Source of the DNA: Shinella pollutisoli
Lineage (GTDB): Bacteria; Pseudomonadota; Alphaproteobacteria; Rhizobiales; Rhizobiaceae
Assembly: GCF_024609765.1 (NCBI RefSeq)
Contig: NZ_JANFDG010000024.1
Coordinates: 1 to 64,000 of the forward strand
Direction of reading: 5' to 3'
DNA: 64,000 bases
A program made the translations under genes and the position numbers. Shown here piece by piece: positions 49,770-57,389 of this stretch. Under the pieces are notes generated by a model, which saw only the letters and a program-made list of their open reading frames with translations, did no database searches and was not told the DNA's origin. Every line of letters starts with the position of its first letter. Within the stretch, counting starts at the first letter, position 1.

Positions 49770-50765
49770 CTAGTAGGTCACCGGGACCATCGTGCCGCTT
49801 TCGATCGATCGTTTCGCGGCGAGGGCGACCGCCAGCGAGCGGAGGCCGTCGGCACCCGTTGCGATCAGCGCGCCGCGGCCATGAACGGCGTCATGAAATG
49901 CCCCGATGTTCGGTTCATAGAGGTTTGTCGGCCGGATCGGCACATCCTGCGCGCCGTCGTCGTTCCGGAGAACCAGCCTGCCGCCCGGGGTCTGCTGGAG
50001 GTTCTCGGTGGCGATCAGGGTCCCCTTCGTTCCATGTATCTCCAGCCGGTGTTGCGCGAAGGGCGTGGTGAAGGCGTCGAAGAAGGACGCCTTCACGCCG
50101 TTCCTGAACCGTATCGCGCCAATGACGCTGTCCTCGATCCCGGAACGGGCCAGGCCGCTGTTGCCGCCGACGGCGAACACGCTCTCGGGCTCGGAGTCGA
50201 GAAGGAAATGGAGGAGGTCGGCATCGTGGACAGTAAGATCGAGGACCACCCCCGAGCCGGCCGAGGTATCGTTGATCCTCCAACCCTGCAGATGCGGGGG
50301 AAGATAGCTGGCATGCGTGAGCGCGACCGAGACGATGTCGCCGATGCAGGCTTGGCGGAGCATGTCCTTGACCGCCGCGTGCGGGGCGGCGTTGCGGAGA
50401 TGATGGTTGACGGCAAGGACCACCGAGGCGTTCGTGCACGCGTCGATCATGTCCCTCGCCGCACCGAGCGTGAGAGCCAGCGGCTTTTCGCAGAGAACGT
50501 GCTTTCCGGCGGCCGCGGCGGCGAGGACGTGCTCGTGGTGGAAGGCGTTGATCGTGCCCACGTAAACCGCGTCGATGCCGGAGCGCAGGAAGTCCTCGGA
50601 AGATGTGAAATATTGCGGGATGCCGTTCCTGGCGGCATAGGCGGCCGCCCTCTCCCGATCGCGGCCGCATAGCGAGACGATCTCGCCGCCGCGCGCGCGG
50701 ATGGCGTCGATCATCCATTCCTGTGCGATCGTCGTCGCGCCCCAGATTCCCCAGCGGACTGCCAT
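49770..50765 (-). CDS. Gfo/Idh/MocA-family oxidoreductase
   Basis: An NAD(P)-dependent oxidoreductase of 331 residues. The start at 50765 follows GAGGGAA. Rossmann motif WGIWGATTIAQEWM (lacking the classic GxGxxG glycine pattern, with GATTIA), nucleotide-binding NAFHHEHVLAA, catalytic CEKPLALTLG lysine region, and YEPNIGAFHDAVH in the C-terminal domain. It follows the ribose-type binding-protein gene by 84 bases on the same strand, with a stem-loop between them, so it belongs to the cyclitol-like regulon. It probably oxidises a cyclitol, rhizopine or sugar hydroxyl. Confidence 0.88.
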   Translation of the reverse strand: MAVRWGIWGATTIAQEWMIDAIRARGGEIVSLCGRDRERAAAYAARNGIPQYFTSSEDFLRSGIDAVYVGTINAFHHEHVLAAAAAGKHVLCEKPLALTLGAARDMIDACTNASVVLAVNHHLRNAAPHAAVKDMLRQACIGDIVSVALTHASYLPPHLQGWRINDTSAGSGVVLDLTVHDADLLHFLLDSEPESVFAVGGNSGLARSGIEDSVIGAIRFRNGVKASFFDAFTTPFAQHRLEIHGTKGTLIATENLQQTPGGRLVLRNDDGAQDVPIRPTNLYEPNIGAFHDAVHGRGALIATGADGLRSLAVALAAKRSIESGTMVPVTY

Positions 50766-50792
50766 AACCAATTCCCTCTGATCCAAAGCAGT

Positions 50793-50818
50793 TCGGCGCA
50801 GCGATCCTGCTGCGCCGA
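50793..50818 (-). terminator. Stem-loop between binding protein and oxidoreductase genes
   Basis: TCGGCGCAGC, 6-base loop, GCTGCGCCGA: a perfect 10-bp stem on the minus strand, between the ribose-type binding-protein stop and the oxidoreductase start. It lacks a strong U-tract. The same position relative to a binding-protein gene is seen at four other places in the window. Confidence 0.62.
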
Positions 50819-50849
50819 GTGTTTTCACCGTTGCGAATGGACGCGTCGG

Positions 50850-51791
50850 CTAGCGGATGCCCTTGGTCGAGAGGTCGATCACTTCCGCCGCCATGTCTTT
50901 CGTCACGAAGCGCGGACCGGTCAGGACGTCATTCGCCGGCACGATCTTGGAGTGCTTGTAGAGCTGGAGGAGCGCGACCGGCAGGTAGCCGTACATGTAC
51001 TGCTGCTGATCGATGCAGAAGATGGCATTGCCGTCGCGGACGGCCTCGAGCATCGCGGGGGAGAGGTCGAAGGACCCCAGGTTGATCTTGCCGAGCTGGC
51101 CCGTGGCCTTCAGCGCCTTCAGCGCCGGCTCGCCGGCCACCATCGCGGCCGTGGAAAGGATCGTGTCGATCTCAGGGTCGGCCTGCAGCGCGGCGCGCAC
51201 CTTGGCTTCGATGTCCGCCGGGTCCATTGAGGTCTGGAGGACGTTCACCGCCCCGCCGAACCCTTCGGTGAAGCTGTTGCAGCGGATGTCGATCGTCACG
51301 TTGCCGGGCTCGACGTTGATGCAGATCGCCTTCTTGCCTCCGGCCTCCTTCAGGCGCTCGCCCGCCATTCTCGCGGCGAGGGCCTCGTCCTGGCCCACGA
51401 ATGCCAGCGCGCCGAGCGTCTTGTAGGCGTCCTGTCCCGAGTTCACGGCGATCACGGGGATACCGGATTCGACGGCGCGCTTCACGGCCGGGCCGAGCGC
51501 ATCCGTGTCGGGAAGGGTGACGACGATGCCGTCGGGACGCTGGTTGACCGCCGCGTCGATCAGTTGCCCCATCGCGACCATGTCGAAGGTCTCCGGCGCG
51601 CGGTAGTCGACGCTGACGCCCAGGTCCTTCCCGGCCTGGAAGAAGCCGTTCTTGACGATGCCGTGGAAGGCGTCGGCCGCCTGCCCGTGGCTCACCATGA
51701 TCACACGCATGTCTTCCGCTCCGGCCAGGCCCGGTGCGAGCAGGAAGCCGAGGCCGACTGCCAGTGCGAATTTCCTCAATGCCTGTTTCAT
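50850..51791 (-). CDS. Ribose/cyclitol-type ABC substrate-binding protein (Peripla_BP_4 family)
   Basis: Periplasmic binding protein of 313 residues with a signal peptide (FALAVGLGFLLAPGLAGA, cleaved before EDMRVIMVSH). The mature protein shows RbsB-type landmarks: QAADAFHGIVKNGFFQAGKD, RPDGIVVTLPDTDALGPAVK, IPVIAVNSGQD, and IDQQQYMYGYLPVALLQLYK. GGAGG precedes ATG 51791. Two LacI-type operators lie upstream. Cognate permease and ATPase genes are upstream on the same strand but separately transcribed. A cyclitol or rhizopine-like ligand is likely from the linked IolD/IolE genes; the sugar itself cannot be named. Confidence 0.9.
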   Translation of the reverse strand: MKQALRKFALAVGLGFLLAPGLAGAEDMRVIMVSHGQAADAFHGIVKNGFFQAGKDLGVSVDYRAPETFDMVAMGQLIDAAVNQRPDGIVVTLPDTDALGPAVKRAVESGIPVIAVNSGQDAYKTLGALAFVGQDEALAARMAGERLKEAGGKKAICINVEPGNVTIDIRCNSFTEGFGGAVNVLQTSMDPADIEAKVRAALQADPEIDTILSTAAMVAGEPALKALKATGQLGKINLGSFDLSPAMLEAVRDGNAIFCIDQQQYMYGYLPVALLQLYKHSKIVPANDVLTGPRFVTKDMAAEVIDLSTKGIR

Positions 51792-51859
51792 TCCATCCTC
51801 CCGATATTAGGTGCGGGATACGATCATCCACACCGGTAACGCCTCAAGCATGCCAGTAA

Positions 51860-51875
51860 ATGCATTGCTATGCAA
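51860..51875. promoter_or_regulatory. LacI-type operator near the binding-protein gene (15 of 16)
   Basis: ATGCATTGCTATGCAA, 69 bases before the ribose-type binding-protein start codon. It matches the perfect copies at 54229 and 55497 in 15 of 16 bases. This placement suits repression of the binding protein/oxidoreductase unit. Confidence 0.75.
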
Positions 51876-52006
51876 ATTATAGAGAACTGAAATTTTTTCA
51901 AATCGCTATCTTATTGTCATAATGATGATTCTAATAATCAATGTTTATCAAATAGTTATATGAAGAGCCTGTATGGCGTGAAATGAAAAATCCAGTGCGT
52001 CGCCAT

Positions 52007-52022
52007 ATGGATAGCATTGCAA
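52007..52022 (-). promoter_or_regulatory. Weaker copy of the LacI-type operator
   Basis: On the minus strand TTGCAATGCTATCCAT, 13 of 16 bases of the regulon consensus. It lies between the ATPase stop and the binding-protein gene, about 130 bases upstream of the copy at 51860. A second, auxiliary operator would allow DNA looping; the match may also be accidental. Confidence 0.45.
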
Positions 52023-52030
52023 GCGCATCG

Positions 52031-52810
52031 CTAGACCGTACCGGCGAGCGATCCCTCGAGAGCCTCGAGTTCCTGGCCCCCGGCCATGAGATTCTGGAGC
52101 TCCTCCGCCGTGATCTCGCCGCGCTTCGCGGTTCCGTGGGTCCGGCCGCGGTTGAGAACGGTGAAGCGGTCTCCCACGGCCATGGCATGGCGTACGTTGT
52201 GCGTGATGAACACCACGCCGACGCCGCGTTTCCGGACCTTGTCGATGGTCGCCAGCACCTTCGCCGTCTGCCGGACGCCGAGCGCGGAGGTCGGCTCGTC
52301 CAGGATGAGCACCTTGGCGCCGAAGTGCACGGCGCGGGCGATGGCGATGGTCTGCCTCTCGCCGCCGGACAGCGTGCCGACGGCCTGGTCGGCCTCGCGG
52401 AGATTGATGCCCATGGAACGCATCGATTCGATGGTGATGCGTTCGGCGTTCTTGACGTCGAGCCGCCTGAAAGGCCCCCAGCCCTTCGTCGGCTCGCGGC
52501 CCATCCAGAAGTTGCGGGTGACGCTCATGAGCGTGATCATCGCCAGGTCCTGATAGACCGTCGCGATCCCCGCATTCATCGCCTCGCGCGGGTTCCTGAA
52601 GGTCGTCGGCTGCCCCTCGACGAAAATCTGGCCCGCTGACGGCCTTTGAACACCGGACATGATCTTGATGAACGTCGACTTGCCGGCCCCGTTGTCGCCG
52701 AGCAGGCAGTGGCATTCCCCCGGCACGACGTCGAAGGAGACGCCCGCCAGTGCAATGATGTTGCCGAAGTGCTTCTCGATCGCTTCCATGCGGACGATGG
52801 GTGCGGTCAT
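52031..52810 (-). CDS. Ribose/cyclitol-type ABC transporter ATPase (single-domain, FrcA-like)
   Basis: ATPase of 259 residues: one nucleotide-binding domain, unlike the tandem-domain RbsA/XylG proteins. Walker [11 protein letters not shown]-loop [20 protein letters not shown], signature LSGGERQ, Walker [17 protein letters not shown] and switch [10 protein letters not shown] are intact. Half-size ATPases of this kind (FrcA type) work as homodimers. The gene follows the permease by 10 bases. It would energise uptake for the ribose-type binding protein encoded downstream. Confidence 0.92.
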   Translation of the reverse strand: MTAPIVRMEAIEKHFGNIIALAGVSFDVVPGECHCLLGDNGAGKSTFIKIMSGVQRPSAGQIFVEGQPTTFRNPREAMNAGIATVYQDLAMITLMSVTRNFWMGREPTKGWGPFRRLDVKNAERITIESMRSMGINLREADQAVGTLSGGERQTIAIARAVHFGAKVLILDEPTSALGVRQTAKVLATIDKVRKRGVGVVFITHNVRHAMAVGDRFTVLNRGRTHGTAKRGEITAEELQNLMAGGQELEALEGSLAGTV

Positions 52811-52820
52811 GTCGGATCTC

Positions 52821-53933
52821 CTATCGTTCGCCCGTTACGCGCCGGCGGATGGCATTGTTGAAGAGCACGGCGATGAGAAGCATTCCTCCGAGGAAGACCT
52901 GGTACCAGTCCTGGTCGATGCGGGTGTATGTCAGGCCGATCATGACCATTCCGAAAATGATGGAACCGAGGAAGGCGCCGATCGCGGAGCCGTAGCCGCC
53001 CGTCAGGAGGCATCCGCCGATGACGGCGGCGATGATCGCCTCGAATTCCTTCTGGAAGCCGCGGCGGGGGTCCGTGGAGCCGGCATCGAGGACGGTTATG
53101 ACCGCGACCAGGGCGGCGCAGCAGGCGGTGATGATGAACAGGTAGGTCTTGACGCGCCGGACCGGGACGCCGGAATTGGTCGCGGCCGCGGCGTCTCCGC
53201 CGGACGCGAAGATCCAGTTGCCGAAGCGCGTGCGCAGCAGCACCCAGGTGGCGATGGCCGTCAGGGCGAGGAACCACACGAGCTCGATCGGAACGCCCGG
53301 CGCCATGGGGGCTCCGTTCGGAAATTTCGCGATGACGTCATGGTCGGCGAGCCATTGGAAGAAGCCGGAGAATGCGTCGCCGGCGAGGAAGGGCAGAAGG
53401 GGGTCTTCGGAGACGCGGTCGGCGATGCCGCGCAGCTGCGTCGAGCCGCCCGTTGCCCACTTCACGCCGACGAGCGCCAGTCCGCGCAGGATGAACAGCA
53501 GGGCGAGGGTGACGATGAAGCTGGGCAGGCCGGTCCGCAGGACGATCTGGGCATTCGTCGCGCCGATCGCGATTGCCGTCAGCATGGTCACGAGAACCGC
53601 GACGAACAGCGGCATATCGAGAACCGTCACCGTCGCGCCGAACACGAGGCCGGCGAAAGCCACCATCGATCCGACGGAGAGGTCGAACTCCCCGCCGACC
53701 ATCAGCAGGCTGGCGCCGATGGCAAGGATGCCCACCTGCGCCGCCGGGCTGAGGAAGTTGAGGATGCCCGACAGGCTGAACATGACGGGATCCGCCGTCA
53801 GGGCGAAGAATACGGTGACGAACGCCAATCCGGACAGGGCGCCGAGCTCCGGACGCTTCATGAGCTGCGCGATCCAGGAAGTATGCCTCAACCGCTCGTC
53901 CTGGGCGGTTGGCTTTGCGGTCGTCTCGTTCAT
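52821..53933 (-). CDS. Ribose/cyclitol-type ABC transporter permease (RbsC/FrcC-like)
   Basis: Inner-membrane permease of 370 residues with eight or more hydrophobic segments. The segment [20 protein letters not shown] is the family signature (usually GGIDLSVGS; the isoleucine is a glutamate-phenylalanine pair here), and [20 protein letters not shown] with [10 protein letters not shown] at the end is typical of RbsC/FrcC. Its ATG overlaps the TGA of a possible 91-residue frame. AAAAGG precedes it. It forms the channel for the half-size ATPase encoded 10 bases downstream. Confidence 0.92.
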   Translation of the reverse strand: MNETTAKPTAQDERLRHTSWIAQLMKRPELGALSGLAFVTVFFALTADPVMFSLSGILNFLSPAAQVGILAIGASLLMVGGEFDLSVGSMVAFAGLVFGATVTVLDMPLFVAVLVTMLTAIAIGATNAQIVLRTGLPSFIVTLALLFILRGLALVGVKWATGGSTQLRGIADRVSEDPLLPFLAGDAFSGFFQWLADHDVIAKFPNGAPMAPGVPIELVWFLALTAIATWVLLRTRFGNWIFASGGDAAAATNSGVPVRRVKTYLFIITACCAALVAVITVLDAGSTDPRRGFQKEFEAIIAAVIGGCLLTGGYGSAIGAFLGSIIFGMVMIGLTYTRIDQDWYQVFLGGMLLIAVLFNNAIRRRVTGER

Positions 53934-54205
53934 TCCGAAGCCTTTTCGTCATCCGAGGTTTGAACTGCGGCGCCCGAAGCCTGCGGGCCCGGGCGCGTGT
54001 GTGTCTTGAACCGGCAGCGCATCACGACGGGCGATGGCCGCGGGCGGGTGAGCGGATCGCTCCCATGGCGATCCCGTTGCAAGGTTGCATTCCGGGTTCT
54101 GGGCTGGTGCCGGGGACGCGTCCGGCGGTCTTCGGGTTGCCGAAAGCCCGCGCAGGAAGCATTTTCCGCAGACGCATGGCCTCTACCGTGTTCGGCAGCG
54201 TCCAT
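53930..54205 (-). CDS. Possible small protein or leader translationally coupled to the permease
   Basis: A 91-codon frame (MDAAEHGRGHASAENASCAG and onwards) with an excellent ribosome site GGAGG six bases before ATG 54205, and a TGA that overlaps the permease ATG (ATGA). It lies directly downstream of the perfect LacI-type operator, so it would be the first translated frame of the importer operon. But the composition is arginine- and proline-rich with no domain. It may be a real small protein, a leader peptide that coats the permease start, or a remnant of a broken gene. The frame overlaps only intergenic DNA. Confidence 0.35.
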   Translation of the reverse strand: MDAAEHGRGHASAENASCAGFRQPEDRRTRPRHQPRTRNATLQRDRHGSDPLTRPRPSPVVMRCRFKTHTRPGPQASGAAVQTSDDEKASE

Positions 54206-54228
54206 CTCTCTCCTCCGTTCTCCTTATA

Positions 54229-54244
54229 TTGCATTGCTATGCAA
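54229..54244. promoter_or_regulatory. LacI-type operator upstream of the importer operon (perfect copy)
   Basis: TTGCATTGCTATGCAA: half-sites TTGCAT and ATGCAA separated by 4 bases. It lies 24 bases before the ribosome site of the first frame of the permease/ATPase operon and 89 bases after the LacI gene end. Identical sequence occurs at 55497. Confidence 0.85.
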
Positions 54245-54332
54245 TTTTCCGTACGGCACATTCCGGGTGTTGTCAACGATCCCGTCGCCGTATGCGGGCC
54301 GGCCGGCAATGACGGTGTTCAGGATTTCCGGG

Positions 54333-55388
54333 TCAGCCGGCAGGGACGGCGCGCGCCGTGGAGCCGCGCTCCACGAGCGGAGCCGCAATCAGGTGCAGGG
54401 AGTTGCCCGCAAGCTGTTCGCCATCGATCATCTTCGAAAGCAGGTCCATCGCCCGGCGTATCATGGCGTCGCCGTCCTGCCTGATGGTGGTCAGGTCGAA
54501 GCTCGGCCACGATGCGGCGGGAATGTCGTCGAAGCCGGCGATCAGCACGTCCTCGGGGATGCGCAGCCCTGCCGCCTTCGCCGCCTCCATCGCGCCCAAG
54601 GCCATCAGGTCGTTCGCGCAGAAGATCGCGTCGGGCGGCCTCTTGGCGGCAAGAAGCTTCCTCGCGGCCTCGTAACCCTCATCATGCCGGAAGTCGCCGT
54701 ATGTCACGGCCACATCCGTCACGCCCTCGCGCATCAGGCCGGCGAGATAGCCGGCGAAGCGGTCCTCGCTCGCGAGGTTCCCCTTCTTGCCGCCGATATA
54801 GGCGAAGCGCTTGCCGCCGCGCTTGAGGAATAGCGATGCAATCTGCCTGCCGCCTTCGACGTTGTCGCTGCAGATCGAGGCGACCCATTCGTTCGACAGC
54901 TTGTTGTTGAAGAGGACAACCGGCGTATGCATCTTCGCGCATCGCTCGGCGGCCTCGGGAGATACGATCGACAGCGCGGAAATGATGCCGTCCACCCGAT
55001 AGCCCAGGATGTCCGGGATGATCTCGTCGATGTATTCGCCGTGGTTCACCGAGAAGAACATGACGTTCGACCCGGACTTCTGGATGGCCTGCGCAAGCGC
55101 CTCCACCACGCTGGCATAGAACGGATTGTAGAGCCCGCCGCTGACGATCGCGATCAGGGAGGAGCGATGTGTCAGCATAATCCGTGGGATAATGCTTGGA
55201 CCGTAGCCGAGCTCGTCGGCCGCCTTCATGACCTTCGCGCGCGTCTTGGGCGAAACGCTGGCCCCTTCGGTGAAGGTGCGGGACACCGCGGATTGGGACA
55301 CGCCGGCCAGTCGCGCGACATCCATGGACGATGCATATTTCTTGCGAAGCTGCCCGCCGCTCGGGTCACTGGGATTGTTCTTTTTCAA
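54333..55388 (-). CDS. LacI-family transcriptional regulator
   Basis: A 351-residue LacI repressor: helix-turn-helix at residues 19-45 ([20 protein letters not shown]), hinge about 55-65 and sugar-binding domain about 70-335 ([80 protein letters not shown]). It lies centrally among genes carrying the TTGCATTGCTATGCAA operator, including the site at 55497-55512 near its own start. So it is the likely repressor of this regulon and of itself; the inducer is probably a pathway cyclitol or keto-cyclitol. Strong family call. Confidence 0.93.
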   Translation of the reverse strand: MKKNNPSDPSGGQLRKKYASSMDVARLAGVSQSAVSRTFTEGASVSPKTRAKVMKAADELGYGPSIIPRIMLTHRSSLIAIVSGGLYNPFYASVVEALAQAIQKSGSNVMFFSVNHGEYIDEIIPDILGYRVDGIISALSIVSPEAAERCAKMHTPVVLFNNKLSNEWVASICSDNVEGGRQIASLFLKRGGKRFAYIGGKKGNLASEDRFAGYLAGLMREGVTDVAVTYGDFRHDEGYEAARKLLAAKRPPDAIFCANDLMALGAMEAAKAAGLRIPEDVLIAGFDDIPAASWPSFDLTTIRQDGDAMIRRAMDLLSKMIDGEQLAGNSLHLIAAPLVERGSTARAVPAG

Positions 55389-55496
55389 ATCGAAGGTCCC
55401 ATCCAGCCCGTCGAGGCGTCAGATCCATCACCATGCGCGGAAAATATCACAGGCCGGCGAAATTCCTAGTGCGCATCCATTTGCGGCCCGGCAATA

Positions 55497-55512
55497 TTGC
55501 ATTGCTATGCAA
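55497..55512. promoter_or_regulatory. LacI-type operator between the LacI gene and the IolE-like gene (perfect copy)
   Basis: TTGCATTGCTATGCAA, identical to 54229-54244. It is 58 bases upstream of the IolE-like start and 108 bases upstream of the LacI start, so it can regulate both divergent genes. Confidence 0.87.
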
Positions 55513-55570
55513 AAAAGGTTAGTGCTTCGGACAGCCGGCCGCATCGCGGGCGGGCAAAGGGAGATTTTCA

Positions 55571-56458
55571 ATGCATGTGAAACTGGCGAACGCTCCGGTG
55601 TCCTGGGGCGTGGACTATGCTGACGACCCCAAGAATCCGCTGTGGCGGAAGGTGATGGACGAGATCGCCGAGGCCGGTTACCGCCACACGGAGCTCGGGC
55701 CCTACGGGTTCTATCCGACGGATCCGGCCGTCCTGTCGACGGAATTCGCGAAACGGGGGCTCGCCGTCGAAGCCGGGTTTGTTTTCCAGATCCTGCACGA
55801 CCCGTCCAAGACCGAGGCGGTTCTCGAGAATGCGCGGCGGACGGTCGAGCTCCTCGCGGCGGTCGGCGGGCGTCACCTGGTGACGATCGACCATATCTCG
55901 GAGGAACGGATGGCGACCGCGGGCCGGCGGGATCTTGCAGGGAAGCTGGACGCGCCCCGCTTCGACCACATGATCGGGCTCATCGATCAGATCGCCGACA
56001 TCGCGCTTGCGAAGGGCGTGAAGCCGGTGATCCACCAGCACGCCGGCTGCTACATCGAGTACGAGGACGAGCTCGAAGCCGTTCTCGATCGTCTCGATGC
56101 CGAGCGGGTGGGCATCTGCGTCGATACCGGGCACATGGCCTATGCCGGCATCGATCCCGTCGCGTTCTACGAACGTCATGCGGATCGCGTGCTCTACTTC
56201 CACTTCAAGGACATCGATCGCGGCGTCCACGAGCGGGTCCTGGCCGAGAAGGTTCCCTTCCTGGCGGCAATCGAGCAGAAGATCTTCTGCCCGATGGGAA
56301 GCGGCGTCGTCGATTGGCCGACGCTGGCCAAGGTGCTCAGGTCGCACGGTTACGACGGTGCTGCGAACATCGAGCAGGACATCGACCCGACGATTTCGTT
56401 CGATCCCCTTGGCGACGCCCGCAAGAGCCTCGCCTATCTGAAATCGGTCGGGTTCTGA
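55571..56458 (+). CDS. Inosose dehydratase-like protein (IolE/MocC family)
   Basis: A 295-residue TIM-barrel protein of the AP-endonuclease/xylose-isomerase superfamily. VKLANAPVSWGV matches the IolE/MocC N-terminus, GYRHTELGPYGFYPTDP the IolE signature, and metal-site residues are suggested by E71-region, H-rich VIHQHAGCYIEYEDELEAVL, D/H in CVDTGHMAYAGIDP, and FHFKDIDRGVHERVL. AGGGAG precedes ATG 55571. In inositol catabolism IolE dehydrates keto-inositol. MocC, in rhizopine catabolism, is related. Which of the two reactions applies here is open; the IolD gene nearby favours dehydratase. It is convergent with the SMP-30 gene, with a hairpin between. Confidence 0.88.
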   Translation: MHVKLANAPVSWGVDYADDPKNPLWRKVMDEIAEAGYRHTELGPYGFYPTDPAVLSTEFAKRGLAVEAGFVFQILHDPSKTEAVLENARRTVELLAAVGGRHLVTIDHISEERMATAGRRDLAGKLDAPRFDHMIGLIDQIADIALAKGVKPVIHQHAGCYIEYEDELEAVLDRLDAERVGICVDTGHMAYAGIDPVAFYERHADRVLYFHFKDIDRGVHERVLAEKVPFLAAIEQKIFCPMGSGVVDWPTLAKVLRSHGYDGAANIEQDIDPTISFDPLGDARKSLAYLKSVGF

Positions 56459-56475
56459 ACGAGGGCGGGCACGGC

Positions 56476-56494
56476 CGGGCGGAACAGCCGCCCG
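56476..56494. terminator. Hairpin in the convergent gap after the IolE-like gene
   Basis: CGGGCGG, loop AACAG, CCGCCCG: a 7-bp perfect stem in the 47-base gap between two converging genes. It can serve both directions, though there is no T-tract. Confidence 0.55.
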
Positions 56495-56505
56495 ACCGCG
56501 CCGCA

Positions 56506-57381
56506 TCATCCGAAAAGGTGAGGCGGCAGCCCGCGCACCCCCGGCTCGACAACGAAGATGTCGCCGGAATGCGGCTGGGATTTTCGCGCTTCCTCGTCGA
56601 GAAGCCGCTTCGTCGTGATGATCACGAGCCTGTCCAGGTCCGGCCCCGCGAAGGCGCAGGACGTGACCTGGGTGGCGGGGAGGCGAACGCTCCCGATGAG
56701 CTTCCCGTCGGCGGAATAGTGATGCACGGCGCCGCCGCCGAATTCGGCGATCCACAAGCCGCCTTCCGCGTCGACCGCGATGCCGTCGGGAATCCCCCTG
56801 TAGCCGCCGACGTCGATGAACACCTCGCGATCGGATATCCCTCCCGTTTCCCCGTCGTAGCGGAAGCGCCACACCTGTTTCCTCACGCTGTCGGCAAAGA
56901 GCATATGCTCGCCGTCCGGCTGCCAGGCGAGCGTGTTCGGGACGCTGATCTCGTCGAGGACCCGTGTCACCCTGCCGTCTTTCTCCAACCGGTAGAGGCA
57001 ACCCGTCGGAAAACGGCCGAGGGTGGAGATCGACCCCACCCAGAACCGGCCCTGCGGATCGCATTTTCCCTCGTTGAGCCGATGGTCGGGCTTGTCCGGT
57101 TCCGGGTCGACGACCAGTTCGAAGGCGCCGGAATCGGGATCGACCATGTGAATGCCGCTTTGAAGGCCGGCGATCAGGCGGCCGTCCCCGGCAAGGGCGA
57201 GCGCGCCTCCGAGGGCCGGGAGCGGCAGGGCGCGATCCTTGCCCGACGCCCATTCGTAGGCATGCAGCTTCCGGCCGATGATATCCATGAAGAACAGCGT
57301 GTTCCGACCGCCGTCCCAGACGGGGCATTCGCCGAGCTCCGTCTGGGCGGCGAGCAGCAATTCGGGTTCCAGCCTCGTCAT
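56506..57381 (-). CDS. SMP-30/gluconolactonase-family lactonase
   Basis: A 291-residue propeller enzyme. The start at 57381 is used since GAGG lies at the end of iolD and the upstream frame is arginine-rich. Metal ligands of SMP-30 lactonases are present: E in LGECPVWD, N in RLNEGKCDPQGRFWVGS, N in VPNTLAWQPDG, and D in IPDGIAVDAEGG. It follows the IolD gene by 8 bases on the minus strand and is probably co-transcribed. A lactonase beside IolD is not part of the standard inositol route, so it may open a lactone formed by oxidation of the substrate. Other SMP-30 activities are possible. Confidence 0.88.
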   Translation of the reverse strand: MTRLEPELLLAAQTELGECPVWDGGRNTLFFMDIIGRKLHAYEWASGKDRALPLPALGGALALAGDGRLIAGLQSGIHMVDPDSGAFELVVDPEPDKPDHRLNEGKCDPQGRFWVGSISTLGRFPTGCLYRLEKDGRVTRVLDEISVPNTLAWQPDGEHMLFADSVRKQVWRFRYDGETGGISDREVFIDVGGYRGIPDGIAVDAEGGLWIAEFGGGAVHHYSADGKLIGSVRLPATQVTSCAFAGPDLDRLVIITTKRLLDEEARKSQPHSGDIFVVEPGVRGLPPHLFG

Positions 57382-57389
57382 GGCGCGCC

